Origin: Microvirga terrae
GTDB lineage: Bacteria; Pseudomonadota; Alphaproteobacteria; Rhizobiales; Beijerinckiaceae
Assembly (NCBI RefSeq): GCF_013307435.2
Contig: NZ_CP102845.1
Coordinates: forward strand, 3,160,001-3,224,000
Direction: 5' to 3'
Length of the DNA: 64,000 nt
Shown here in pieces: positions 34,947-46,984 of the stretch. Positions within the stretch are counted from its first letter, which is position 1, and each line of letters starts with the position of its first letter. Below the pieces are notes generated by a model. It worked only from the letters and a program-made list of their open reading frames with translations, was not told where the DNA came from and searched no databases. The translations under genes were made by a program, and so were the position numbers.

Positions 34947-36065
34947 TCAGCGCAGGGTTTCGAGGAGGCGCGTCATGAGCTTCTGGCGCGGCGCGATCGA
35001 CGAGATCAGGCCGTATTCCTGGAGGGTGTGCGCCCCGTCGCCGTCGATCCCGAGCCCGTCGAGGGTCGGAATGCCCAGGGCCGCGGTGAAATTGCCGTCC
35101 GAACCGCCGCCCACGCGCGGTGCCGACACGAGGTCGAAGCCGATTTCGGCGGCCAGGGACTTGGCGTGGTCGAACAGCCTCGACGTCGCCTCGGACCGCT
35201 CGTAAGGCGGCCGGTTCATGCCGCCGGTCACGGTGAGCTTGAAGTCCGGGCTGGACGGCTTCAGCCCGAGGATGGCGGCCGTCACGGACTCTCCGTCGGC
35301 CACGGTCTCGACCCGCAGATCCACCGGGAAGCGGCAATGCTGCGGAATCGTGTTCACCGCCGTGCCGCCCGACACCATGCCGACCGTTGTGGTGATGCCG
35401 CGCCCGTAATCGGTCAGGGCCTCGATGGCCAGGATCTGGCGGGCGGCCTCATAGACGGCGTTGCGCCCGTCCTTGTGGCGCGAGCCCGCATGGGCGGGGC
35501 GTCCCTCCACATGCACGTCGAAGCGCCCTACTCCCTTGCGGGCCGTCACGATTTGGCCGCCGTCGCGGGCAGGCTCCGTCACGAGCACAGCGGCCGAGCG
35601 GCGGCCGAGATCCTCGATCATCGGTCGGGTGATCGGCGAGCCGATCTCCTCGTCGGGCGTGACCAGGAACACCATGGGCCGTGCCGCGCTGCCCCGGCGG
35701 GCCACGTCCTTGAACGCCTCCAGGGCGAACCAGGCGCCGCCCTTCATGTCGTAGATGCCCGGCCCGTAGAGCCGGTCGCCCTCGACCCGCAGGGGGAGAT
35801 CGGTCTCGACCGTGCCCACAGGATGCACCGTATCGAGATGCGACATGACCAGGATGCCCGGTTCCGACGTCTGCGGGCCGGTCCGCAGGACGAGAACATC
35901 CCCCAGGCCCTGCTCGCCGGCGATGCGCTCGACGGCCACCGGCGCGTCCCGCATCTGGGCGACCACGAGGTCCATCATCAGGTTGACCCCGGCCCGGTCG
36001 TGGGTCGGGCTCTCGGTGCGGATCCAGGTGAAGAGCGTGTCGAGGGACGGTGAGGAGAGGCTCAT
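34947..36065 (-). CDS. M20-family metallopeptidase (carboxypeptidase G2-like)
   Basis: A 372-residue zinc peptidase. The metal ligands are visible in VMSHLDTVHPVG (His-x-Asp), LYGPGIYDMKGG (bridging Asp), TPDEEIGS (catalytic Glu-Glu) and the dimerisation domain with GRPAHAGSRHKDG. The late His is in GDGAHTLQEYG. The group includes glutamate carboxypeptidases; it would release a C-terminal amino acid from a small peptide or conjugate. No signal peptide is present at the chosen start (36065); the in-frame ATG at 36182 would add 39 residues without similarity. First gene of a pair with rppH. Confidence 0.87.
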   Translation of the reverse strand: MSLSSPSLDTLFTWIRTESPTHDRAGVNLMMDLVVAQMRDAPVAVERIAGEQGLGDVLVLRTGPQTSEPGILVMSHLDTVHPVGTVETDLPLRVEGDRLYGPGIYDMKGGAWFALEAFKDVARRGSAARPMVFLVTPDEEIGSPITRPMIEDLGRRSAAVLVTEPARDGGQIVTARKGVGRFDVHVEGRPAHAGSRHKDGRNAVYEAARQILAIEALTDYGRGITTTVGMVSGGTAVNTIPQHCRFPVDLRVETVADGESVTAAILGLKPSSPDFKLTVTGGMNRPPYERSEATSRLFDHAKSLAAEIGFDLVSAPRVGGGSDGNFTAALGIPTLDGLGIDGDGAHTLQEYGLISSIAPRQKLMTRLLETLR

Positions 36066-36219
36066 GATGTCTTCGTTCTGAATGATCGTCGCGCTGCCTA
36101 ACCACTCCTCGCCCGAAACATCAAGCCCGAGATGGTCGCGACTGGGCGCGAGGCGGGCCTGAGCGAAGGCCATATGCCGCAAGCACGTGATCCTCTGCCT
36201 CGGCTCGTGAGAGGAATTC

Positions 36220-36471
36220 TCAGTGCTGCGCCACGTTCAGCGGGATTGACAGCAATACCCTGCCCGACTCGTCGACAACCTCGAGCTGCCACCCGCTCCA
36301 GTCGACCTCGTCGGCCTCGCCTTCCTGTCTCAGTTCCTGGATGGCCTTGAGCGCCTGATAATGAGCCGCTTCCACATCCGAGACCTCGATCCCAGCCTCG
36401 TCGATGATCCGTTCGTGCATGTGCACAAGGTGAAAGTAGCAGTGCACGACAGGAAACCCTGGAAATTTCAC
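36220..36471 (-). CDS. DUF6894 protein
   Basis: An 83-residue protein with the pattern of the family: an early CYFHLVHMHERIIDEAGIEV (a His-rich strand followed by an Asp/Glu turn and a small hydrophobic helix), VEAAHYQALKAIQELRQE, and a late strand pair WQLEVVDESGRVLLSIPL. Such short proteins are abundant in Methylobacteriaceae and relatives; no function is known. Two other intact members and one broken one lie at 46.7-48.2 kb. Confidence 0.72.
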   Translation of the reverse strand: MKFPGFPVVHCYFHLVHMHERIIDEAGIEVSDVEAAHYQALKAIQELRQEGEADEVDWSGWQLEVVDESGRVLLSIPLNVAQH

Positions 36472-36642
36472 TCAACCGACGAGCTTCAGCAGCACCCGGA
36501 ATCTACCCTTAGATGAGCAGCTTCCATACTATGACGCAAGGTAAGTTTTCAGCATGGCATCGACTTAAAGCTCCAGCGTCAGGACCCGACCGAGGCCGGA
36601 GAGGGCACGACATTGCGCCAATCTCCGGCTCGCGGGAGGTTG

Positions 36643-36662
36643 GGCCGTATTTTCGGACGGCC
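36643..36662. terminator. hairpin downstream of ssb
   Basis: GGCCGT and ACGGCC form a short stem with an 8-nt loop 24 bp after the ssb stop on the minus strand. The plus strand has CTTTCCT after it; on the ssb strand no long U-run is present. Confidence 0.4.
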
Positions 36663-36685
36663 TTTCCTGCCCGAGTGGCAAATCC

Positions 36686-37222
36686 CTAGAACGGGATGTC
36701 GTCGTCGAGGTCGCTGTAGCGCGAGCCGCCTCCGCCACCGCCGCCGCCATTGCCACCCCCGGAGAAGGAGGGAGCCGGTCTGCGCTCCGTGGGGGAGGCT
36801 CGTCCGAAGTCGCCGCCGCGGCTGATCTGGCCCGGCTCGTCGTCGCCGAACTCCGACGCCCCGCCGCCGCCGCGGCTGTCCAGGATCGTCAGCTCGCCCC
36901 GGAAGCGCTGCAGCACCACCTCGGTGGTGTACTTCTCCTGGCCGCTCTGGTCGGTCCACTTGCGCGTCTGCAGCTGACCCTCAAGATACACCTTCGAGCC
37001 CTTCTTCAGGTACTGCTCCGCCACCCGGGCCAAGTTCTCGTTGAAGATCACCACCGAGTGCCACTCGGTCTTCTCCTTGCGCTCGCCCGTGCCCTTGTCC
37101 TTCCAGGTCTCCGACGTGGCGATCCGAAGGTTCACCACAGGCTCCCCGTTCGACAGACGCCGAACCTCAGGGTCCCGCCCCAGATTCCCTACCAAAATCA
37201 CCTTGTTCACGCTTCCAGCCAT
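36686..37222 (-). CDS. ssb: single-stranded DNA-binding protein
   Basis: A 178-residue SSB. The OB fold spans about residues 1-112 ([57 protein letters not shown]). A Gly-rich linker follows, including a run of nine Gly in the GGGNGGGGGG segment, and the acidic C-terminal tip DLDDDIPF recruits partner proteins. It protects single-stranded DNA in replication and repair. It is divergent from uvrA, but here the two are separated by 2.2 kb that hold a broken RTX gene. Confidence 0.96.
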   Translation of the reverse strand: MAGSVNKVILVGNLGRDPEVRRLSNGEPVVNLRIATSETWKDKGTGERKEKTEWHSVVIFNENLARVAEQYLKKGSKVYLEGQLQTRKWTDQSGQEKYTTEVVLQRFRGELTILDSRGGGGASEFGDDEPGQISRGGDFGRASPTERRPAPSFSGGGNGGGGGGGGSRYSDLDDDIPF

Positions 37223-37446
37223 GATGGCCTCTCCTCATTCACATGAGGCTGTTCTGGGGCCAAGGGAGCCTGGCGGCAAGCCGGCCCGGAGCTTCTGCAC
37301 AGCCTGTCCCCAGATTCGATGCCACCCCGGTGAAGGGACCGGGGCCGATAGGACACCCGTCTCCTTTCAGCGGCCAACAGCCAGGATCTCAAAGGCGAAA
37401 GCTGCAGAACCCGCCTGCAGCCGCCCCGCCGGTCCCGGAACGAGGG

Positions 37447-39107
37447 TCAGACCTCGAAGAAGTCGCCGGCATCCACGAATTTCAGGGATTGCCGGTCAAG
37501 CTTGGCGATAACGACCGCCTTGCCCTTGCCCGTCCCGTCCGCATCATAGAGCACCTCGCCCGAGGACTTCAGGATGATCCGGTCATCCTTGTCGTGCGCC
37601 GCGTTGCCCTTCCAGAACGCCTTCTTGTCGATCTTCACTGGCGCGTCGAAAGATCCCACCTTCTTGCTCAGGTCTTTGAAGACGGCATCGTCCAGATGGA
37701 TCCTATCGGCCCGGCCATTGAAATCGACGATCCGGTCGATGTGCTTGGCCTTGCCCACCACCGGCGCGGTGTCGAACACGAATGCGTCGGAGCCGTCACC
37801 GCCGATCAGAGTGTCGCGCCCCCCTGGCCGCGGAGCACGTCATTGCCCGCATCACCCGCGATGACGTCGTCACCCTCGTGGCCGAACAGCCGGTCGTCGC
37901 CGGCCTCTCCTTTCATGGAGTCATTGAAGCGCGAGCCATAATAGTGGTCGTCCGTAGCAGTGCCTGTGACCGTCACTCCGGACTGGCGCAGGTCGACAAT
38001 CTGGCCATGAATACTCGAGCCGAAATCATCCCATTCACTGACCGTATTGGTCCAGGTCACTGCCAGACGTCCGTCCGCCAATATCGTCATGTCCAAGGCG
38101 TAAGTGCCGTCCCCTTCGTAGGCCCGATCAAGAATGGTATCGGTGCCCACGCGAGCGCCGTTGGCACTAAAGGCCGAAATGTGAATATCGGCCGAATTCC
38201 TGCCCGCAATCTGATCCAGGTAGCCTACGGCAAATCCGCCGCCGGCGAGGGCCGAGACCGTCGCGGCCTTTGTGTCGACGGCCCCCGGCACGCTCAGCAG
38301 CAATTCGCCCCCGCTTTTGGTGCCGTTGGCGTTCAGGATCTGCCCCTTGATCTGGTGAAGATCGGGGCCGGCAGTCCTGTCCGTCAGGCTCGTCCAGATC
38401 ACGATGATCCGACCATCCGCGAGCTTGGTCGCAACGGGCTTGGAATTGAGATCACCCGTTGTCGAGATGTTGATCGCAACCGAGCCGTTTGGCATGCTTC
38501 CGTCGTTGTTGCGAAGCTGGCCCTGGATTGACGTCCCTTTCTCGTAAAAGGCGATATACTGTCCTTGCAGTCCGACGACTTCCGTAAAGCCGTAACTTTC
38601 CGCAAGCACTGCTGCAGTCCCGCTCTTCTGCAGGTTGGCATCGAAGCTCTGAACGCGGACCTGTACATCGTCATTGCAATAGGAAACAGCGAAACCGCCA
38701 TTCGTGAGAGCCGTCAACGCAAAGTGGTCGTCGAACCTGGTCGAACTCGCCTTGAACTCATCGCCGATGGGCGATCCATTCGCATTGTAGCCACGGGCCC
38801 GCACATAATCGGCGCTCTGCTATGCCACGACGAACCGGCCATCGTTCAGGACGATCACATCGGGAAAGATCTGCAACCCAGCTGTGGTGGTGTTGATGAG
38901 GAACTCTGCACCCTTCCTGCTGCCGTCGGCACTGAAAAGCTGCCCCTTGATAGCGCCTCCGTGCGTGTCCGCCCCAGTATTGCTGAGATCGGTCCAGACC
39001 GCCACGAAGGAGCCATCCTTCAAGGCGTAGATCTTTTGTGAAAGTTGGTCGCCTATTATAGTGGAATAGACGGGGAAAACAGGCCCCCACGCGACAGATG
39101 TGGTCAT
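37447..39107 (-). pseudogene. broken RTX (haemolysin-type calcium-binding) protein gene
   Basis: Three reading frames on the minus strand join into one protein of about 550 residues. The first part (39107 to 38820) ends at a TAG after GRFVVA; the same frame continues at once with QSADYVRARGYNANG, and the family sequence at this place is WQS, so TGG has become TAG. The second part ends near 37806 after RTX nonapeptides (GHEGDDVIAGDAGNDVLRG). Adding one G to the G6 run at 37828-37833 restores the frame into DTLIGGDGSDAF and the C-terminal domain ending in FFEV. The intact protein would have carried long repeats of the type FAVAWTD...GxxVxxQ and a type I secretion C-terminus. Confidence 0.8.
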
Positions 39108-39415
39108 TGTAGTGCCCTTTGCTTGAGTCCCCGACCACCTCTGTGTTGTTATTTCGTTTCAATTAAGCTAGATGAGCTCGGCCGTTCGACAAGAGGCCGG
39201 GACTCGCACTTCTGCAATACAATGACAAATCGCACGTCGACCGGCGTGGATCGCTGGGCTTCCCTCGACCTGAAGAGTTGCGCTTGCCCCTCGTACCCTC
39301 TTTGTTCTAGGATCAAACACCTGGAATCATCCGCCGCATTGCACCGGCGGGTGAGGCATCACATATGCGGGGACCGGCCTGACGAGGCCGGATTTCCTCA
39401 AAAGGCTAGCGGGCA
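39108..39415. other. intergenic region upstream of uvrA
   Basis: 308 bp between the broken RTX gene and uvrA, without a coding frame. A GTTC-N7-AAAC sequence near 39302 resembles half of an alphaproteobacterial LexA box but does not fit the full GTTC-N7-GTTC pattern. No terminator or other structure was noticed. Confidence 0.4.
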
Positions 39416-42397
<2,982 letters not shown>

Positions 42398-42409
42398 GCC
42401 TGCCGGTTC

Positions 42410-43480
42410 TCACCGGGACGAGAGCCGTGCCAGAACCTCTTCCGCAAGCGTCTTCGTCAGCTCGCCGGCAGACATTTCTCTGGCAAGCGGGGCCGCCTGC
42501 CCTGACCAGAGCGACATGAAATCGCCCGAGCCGAGCGGCTCGGACTTCTGACGCAAGGGGGCGAGTGCGCCGCCTGCAAGCGGGAACGCGGGCGCGTCCG
42601 ATGCTATCGGGCCTATCTCCCGCATGATCCGGTTGAGGATTCCCCTCGCCGGGCGTCCGGTGAACACATTCGTCAACGCGGTCTTCTCGGCCCCGGCGCT
42701 CTTCAGGGCCTCCCTGTGTACCGGCGATATGGTGGCTTCCGGGGTGAACAAATAGGCGGTGCCGATCTGCACGGCCGACGCGCCGAGGGCGAACGCCGCC
42801 ACGATGCCGCGCGCGTCGGCGATGCCGCCTGCAGCGATGACCGGTACTTTGACGGTATCGACCACCTGCGGGACCAGAGCCAGGGTGCCGACTTGGGTCG
42901 TGATCTCATCTGTCAGGAAGAGGCCGCGATGGCCACCCGCTTCGAAGCCCTGCGCGATGATGGCGTCGCAGCCCTCGCGTTCGAGCCAGCGCGCCTCCTC
43001 GACGGTCGTCGCCGAGGACATGACTTTGGCGCCGGCGTCCTTCACCCGGTTCAACAGGTCCGGTTGCGGCAGCCCGAAATGGAAGCTCACCACCTCCGGC
43101 CTGAACTCTTCCACCAGGCCGAGAAACGTCTCGTCGAAGGGGGCGCGTGTCGACGGCGGGGTCGGTCGGTCCGGGTCGAGCCCGAGTTCCAGATAATAGC
43201 CTCTCAAACGCTGCTTCCAGGCCGCTTCCCGCCCGGCATCGACGATGGGAGCCCGGTGACAGAAGAAGTTGACGTTGACGGGCTTCGACGTTGCCTGCCG
43301 GATTCGGGACAATTCCTCCCTGGCCTTGTCGTGGCTCAGCAGCGCGCAGGGCAGCGAACCCAGGCCTCCAGCCTCTGAGACCGCGATGACCATATCGGAC
43401 AGGTTGGCACCTGCCATGGGGGCCTGGATGATGGGACGTTCGATCCCGAAGAGGTCGAGAACGCGTCGATCTTTCCACAT
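42410..43480 (-). CDS. nitronate monooxygenase-family FMN protein
   Basis: A 356-residue TIM-barrel protein of the 2-nitropropane dioxygenase/NMO family. It starts with IERPIIQAPMAGANLSDMVI and contains GGLGSLPCAL, VVSFHFGLPQ, the FMN phosphate-binding segments EGCDAIIAQGFEAGGHRG and PVIAAGGIADARGI, and QIGTAYLFTPEA. It would oxidise alkyl nitronates such as propionate 3-nitronate with FMN and oxygen; some relatives are enoyl-ACP reductases (FabK) but the length and motifs favour NMO. It converges on uvrA with only 12 bp between stops. Confidence 0.83.
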   Translation of the reverse strand: MWKDRRVLDLFGIERPIIQAPMAGANLSDMVIAVSEAGGLGSLPCALLSHDKAREELSRIRQATSKPVNVNFFCHRAPIVDAGREAAWKQRLRGYYLELGLDPDRPTPPSTRAPFDETFLGLVEEFRPEVVSFHFGLPQPDLLNRVKDAGAKVMSSATTVEEARWLEREGCDAIIAQGFEAGGHRGLFLTDEITTQVGTLALVPQVVDTVKVPVIAAGGIADARGIVAAFALGASAVQIGTAYLFTPEATISPVHREALKSAGAEKTALTNVFTGRPARGILNRIMREIGPIASDAPAFPLAGGALAPLRQKSEPLGSGDFMSLWSGQAAPLAREMSAGELTKTLAEEVLARLSSR

Positions 43481-43545
43481 GGCCGTTGCCTTTCCTGTCT
43501 GGGCGAAACGAGAGCGAGAGCACCGTTCCCGACGTGAAACGCAGA

Positions 43546-44322
43546 TTAGCCGGGCGTCAGCTCATCCTCCAGCACCATCTGGTAGGGCGCCGTGTCGATG
43601 GCGGCGGGACCGGCGTAAGGGTGGCTGAGGGCCAGGATGAAATAGAGCGCCAGGCCCGTATAGGCTCCGTAGACGGACAGGATCGCGATGTGCGCGAGGT
43701 TGGCCGGGAAGATGAGGAAGAATCCGACGATGATGGCGAATCCGGTCAGGGCCATCCACCAGAACAGGCTGGGAAGCCCGCGATGGGCGAGCGAGAGGCG
43801 CGCCTTCCGGTGATCCTGCAGGTCGTCCATGTTCATGATCATCCGGGCGCGCAGGGATTGCTGCTGCGGCGTCTCGGCCTTCAGGTTGAGAATGCCGATA
43901 TCGAGCGCGTTGTAGGCCTGCCTCGCCTCCCGGCTGCCCCTGGGATGGGCGGCCGCCTGCCATTCGTTCTGCAGCACTGCCGAGACGTAGGCGGCAAGCT
44001 GGTCGCGAAGGATACCCTTTTCCGGCCCGTTCCATTGGTTCAGCTCGAGCACGACATGCTCGATCGTCGTCACCTCCTTGGACACCTCCTGCTGCAGGTT
44101 CGTGTGCGTGGACTGCGCCTCCGCGAAGACGAGCGCCAGGATGAGGCTGTGGATCGTGCCGATGCGAACCGCGACCGTTTCGGCCACGTCGCGGGTTTTC
44201 GTCGGAAGATCGTCGCTCAGCATCCGCCGCAGCACGACGAAGGGCACGGCGGAGGCCGCGATGGCGAGCAGCATCGCAAGGATCGCGCCCAGCCAGGCCG
44301 GCAACTCGAGAATGGCCGTCAT
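43546..44322 (-). CDS. DUF4239 (bestrophin-like) membrane protein
   Basis: A 258-residue protein with two hydrophobic helices at the N-terminus (LGAILAMLLAIAASAVPFVV) and two at the C-terminus (LFWWMALTGFAIIVGFFLIF, LAHIAILSVYGAYTGLALYF), flanking a soluble helical region with the family segment TIEHVVLELNQWNGPEKG. This is the DUF4239 layout; function unknown. The start at 44322 has a CAGGAGC site; the longer frame to 44589 is rejected. It is divergent from the methyltransferase gene. Confidence 0.72.
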   Translation of the reverse strand: MTAILELPAWLGAILAMLLAIAASAVPFVVLRRMLSDDLPTKTRDVAETVAVRIGTIHSLILALVFAEAQSTHTNLQQEVSKEVTTIEHVVLELNQWNGPEKGILRDQLAAYVSAVLQNEWQAAAHPRGSREARQAYNALDIGILNLKAETPQQQSLRARMIMNMDDLQDHRKARLSLAHRGLPSLFWWMALTGFAIIVGFFLIFPANLAHIAILSVYGAYTGLALYFILALSHPYAGPAAIDTAPYQMVLEDELTPG

Positions 44323-44546
44323 GCTTGCTCCTGATCCTGCAGGCCTCGTGCGCGGCGCAAGGTCCGGGCCGGCCCAAGAGACCATGCAACAGACCATGCA
44401 ACGGCGGCCGATTCCATGGCTTTTCCGGCGTATCGGGCGCTCATCCCGGTCACGCCGGGAGGATCGACTGCCCCTTAGCCTTTTGAGACACTTGCACGCC
44501 CGGCGCCCCGGCGCGATCATCCCGGGCTTTCGCGGTGGAGGAAATG

Positions 44547-45356
44547 ATGGGCGCCACCGATACGGCCTTTGCGGGCTCGATCCCGGCAATCTACGAGCGC
44601 TACATGGGGCCCCTGCTGTTCGAGCCCTATGCCGAGGACATGGCGGCGCGTCTCAAGGACATCTCGGAGGGCCGGGTCCTGGAAACCGCCGCGGGAACGG
44701 GCATCGTCACACGGGCGCTCGCGAAGGCGCTGCCGCCGCAGGTCGAGATCGTCGCGACCGATCTCAACCAGGCGATGCTCGACCTTGCCGCCGAGCGGCT
44801 GCAGGCGGCGAACGTGACATGGCGGCAGGCCGATGCGCAGAGGCTTCCGTTCGAGGATACGTCGTTCGACGCGGTGGCGTGTCAGTTCGGCGTCATGTTC
44901 TTCCCCGACAAGCTGGCCGGCTATCGCGAGGCCCTGCGCGTGCTCAAGCCAGGCGGACGATTCCTGTTCAGCGTGTGGGACACGCTTGATCGCAACGAGG
45001 TCAGCCGCATCGTCTCGGACACTGTGGGAAGCCTCTTCCCCGACGACCCGCCCCGATTCTACGAGCGCGTGCCCTTCGCCTATTCCGATCCGGACCGGAT
45101 CCGGGGCGAGGTGCAGCAGGCCGGGTTCGAGAACGTGGAGATCGAGGTGGTCGAGAAGGTCATCCGCGCCTCCACGTCCCGAGATCCGGCGATCGGCCTC
45201 TGCCAGGGCACGCCCCTGCGGGCGGAGATCGAGGCCAGAGCCTCGGAGCGCTTGGAAGAGATCACCGACAGGGTGGCCGATGCGCTCACGGCCCGTTTCG
45301 GCTCATCGCTGGTCGAGAACCGCATGAGCGCTCTTAGCGTGACCGCCTGGCGCTGA
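44547..45356 (+). CDS. class I SAM-dependent methyltransferase
   Basis: A 269-residue protein with a Rossmann-like methyltransferase core: motif I VLETAAGTGIVTRALAK, the acidic residue of motif II in IVATDLNQAMLD, the adenine contact ADAQRLPFEDTSFDAVAC and the LKPGGRFLFSVWD strand. This pattern is that of the UbiE/Methyltransf_11 group. Small-molecule methylation is likely; the substrate is unknown. The ATG at 44547 is 5 nt after GGAGG; a preceding in-frame GTG and ATG are too close to that site. Confidence 0.83.
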   Translation: MGATDTAFAGSIPAIYERYMGPLLFEPYAEDMAARLKDISEGRVLETAAGTGIVTRALAKALPPQVEIVATDLNQAMLDLAAERLQAANVTWRQADAQRLPFEDTSFDAVACQFGVMFFPDKLAGYREALRVLKPGGRFLFSVWDTLDRNEVSRIVSDTVGSLFPDDPPRFYERVPFAYSDPDRIRGEVQQAGFENVEIEVVEKVIRASTSRDPAIGLCQGTPLRAEIEARASERLEEITDRVADALTARFGSSLVENRMSALSVTAWR

Positions 45357-45384
45357 GGGTCGCTCCGACAGCCGAACAGCAAAA

Positions 45385-45408
45385 GGCGCGGCTCCTGTGG
45401 AGCGCGCC
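45385..45408. terminator. bidirectional intrinsic terminator
   Basis: GGCGCGGCTCC and GGAGCGCGCC form a strong stem (with one mismatch) around a TGT loop between two convergent genes, with AAAA on the left and CCTT on the right. It would serve both the methyltransferase and the repeat protein. Confidence 0.7.
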
Positions 45409-45431
45409 CTTCGCGTGTAGTCAGGAGCGTT

Positions 45432-46433
45432 TCAGAGAGCCGACATCCGGCTCATCAGGCGGCAGAGCGCCTGCATGTCGGAATCGTAAGCGTCCGGCGA
45501 GGCTGTCACCATGGCGCAGCTGCGGCGCAGCTTCATGCGGTCGTCGTTGCTCATCTGGCGGATCTCGGCCCGGAGGCGTTCCGTCTGGCCCGTACGACCG
45601 GGCCGTACCGGATTGACGCTTCCCGTCGCGGATGGATTGCGCACGCTGCCGGTGCCCAGGGAGCTTGGATTGGCGAGACCGCCAGTCCCGCCGCTGCCGA
45701 TCGCTCCCGTCCCGATAGTCCCACCGGTCCCGCCCGCGCCGCTCCCTGCGCCAGCGCCGCCGCCGACACCGATTCCGACCCCGGCATTGATGCCATCAGA
45801 GCCTCCGACGCCGGCGCCCACACCGGCACTCACGCCGCGCGAGCCGCCAACGCTCGCGCCAAGGCCTGCCGTCACGCCACCCGATCCACCGACATTCGCC
45901 CCCAGACCCGCGTTGACACCACTCGAGCCCCCGATGCTCGCGCCGGCGGCGGCCGTGACCCCGTTGGATCCGCCGATGCTGGCGCGACCGCCCGCACTCA
46001 CACCGGACGAGCCGCCCACATTGGCTCCGAGCCCAGCACTGGCTCCACCCGTGCCACCGACATTGGCGCTGGCTCCGGCAGAGACCCCGCTCGGTCCGCC
46101 TATATTGGCGCCGCCGCCGGCCGTGACGCCGCTAGAACCGCCCACATTCGCCCCAAGGCCGGCACTCGTTCCGCCGGAGCCCCCGATGCTTGCACCAAGA
46201 CCAGCCGCAATCCCGCCCCTCCCACCGATATCTGCTCCGAGGCCCGCAGAAATTCCGCTGTCGCCGCCGACGCTCACGCCGAGCCCGCCGCCGAGACCGT
46301 CCGAGCGACCGCCGCTCCCGCCTCGATCCCAGGCCGCAGCCGGCTGCCACATCAACGAAGAGATCAGAAGAACCGCCGCGCCGCACACCGAAGTCTCGCG
46401 GCCGAACCCCAACAACCGTCCACGCGAATGCAT
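45432..46433 (-). CDS. secreted glycine-rich protein with 13 tandem 14-residue repeats
   Basis: A 333-residue protein. A signal-like N-terminus (CGAAVLLISSLMWQPAAA) precedes about 13 repeats of 14 residues (about residues 50-231) of the type GLGANVGGSSGVTA, with Gly/Ala at fixed places. A linker rich in Gly, Ser, Pro and Thr follows, then a C-terminal domain (RAEIRQMSNDDRMKLRRSCA and MQALCRLMSRMSAL) with two Cys. The repeat period equals that of the left-handed beta-roll of YadA-type adhesin heads, though the sequence is different. I cannot assign a function; a surface or matrix protein is likely. Confidence 0.7.
   Translation of the reverse strand: MHSRGRLLGFGRETSVCGAAVLLISSLMWQPAAAWDRGGSGGRSDGLGGGLGVSVGGDSGISAGLGADIGGRGGIAAGLGASIGGSGGTSAGLGANVGGSSGVTAGGGANIGGPSGVSAGASANVGGTGGASAGLGANVGGSSGVSAGGRASIGGSNGVTAAAGASIGGSSGVNAGLGANVGGSGGVTAGLGASVGGSRGVSAGVGAGVGGSDGINAGVGIGVGGGAGAGSGAGGTGGTIGTGAIGSGGTGGLANPSSLGTGSVRNPSATGSVNPVRPGRTGQTERLRAEIRQMSNDDRMKLRRSCAMVTASPDAYDSDMQALCRLMSRMSAL
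45741..46286 (-). repeat. 42-bp tandem coding repeat, 13 copies
   Basis: The repeat unit codes for GLGANVGGSSGVTA and variants. Copies are diverged at third positions but keep length exactly, so selection on the protein maintains them. Confidence 0.75.
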
Positions 46434-46479
46434 CTCTGTACTCCCTAGGAGCTACCCCATACGGGGCTATCGCATGAAT

Positions 46480-46650
46480 AGACTCAGGTCTGAGGAAGTT
46501 AGTTCCACGGTTCTGAATATTTATCGCTGCGAATACTTCTATTCAAAATTACACACGATACAACATGAGTCTGAATCTTTCAAAAACATTATATCGTATA
46601 CCGCGCATCAAGTAATGATGATGGTTTTGCTTCGGATCAAAAGTTGATGG
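46480..46650. other. AT-rich island
   Basis: About 170 bp of clearly AT-rich sequence, for example GAATATTTATC and ACATTATATCG, in a window that is otherwise strongly GC-rich. It lies upstream of the repeat protein (minus strand) and downstream of a DUF6894 gene. It may be a promoter or silencer-bound region, or an acquired segment. No gene was found in it. Confidence 0.6.
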
Positions 46651-46672
46651 GAGTTCCAGACGATTGCTGGAT

Positions 46673-46900
46673 TCAATGCACGGTGCTGTTCAGCGTCAAG
46701 GAATGCAGAAGCGTGCCTTGGGAACACACGATGTCGAGGCGCCATCCGGACCAGTCCTCGACGTCCTGTCCGATCTCGCAGCGCAGTTCGGTGACGGCAA
46801 GGAGCGCCTGATCCTTGGCGCTCTCCAGGTCATGAACTTCGATCCCTGTATTGTCGACGATCTCTTCGTGATCGTTCACAAGGTGAAAGAAGCAGCGCAT
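46673..46900 (-). CDS. DUF6894 protein
   Basis: A 75-residue protein that starts MRCFFHLVNDHEEIVDNTGI, followed by the helix LESAKDQALLAVTELRCEIG and the strand WRLDIVCSQGTLLHSLTL. It matches the copy at 36220-36471 in every element, including the DWSGW before the last strand (EDWSGWRLDIV versus VDWSGWQLEVV). I start it at the Met before CFFHL; an in-frame start 18 codons upstream (46954) is not conserved. Function unknown. Confidence 0.7.
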   Translation of the reverse strand: MRCFFHLVNDHEEIVDNTGIEVHDLESAKDQALLAVTELRCEIGQDVEDWSGWRLDIVCSQGTLLHSLTLNSTVH

Positions 46901-46984
46901 TTCGGGACCGTCACCCCTTTGAACAGGATGGAATCTGCTAGCGGCTTTTGCCATCGAAGTGAAGACTCCATCCCCGACCAGCTA

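Noticed and set aside
39302..39320. LexA box upstream of uvrA
   Set aside because: GTTC-N7-AAAC only half fits the alphaproteobacterial GTTC-N7-GTTC consensus.
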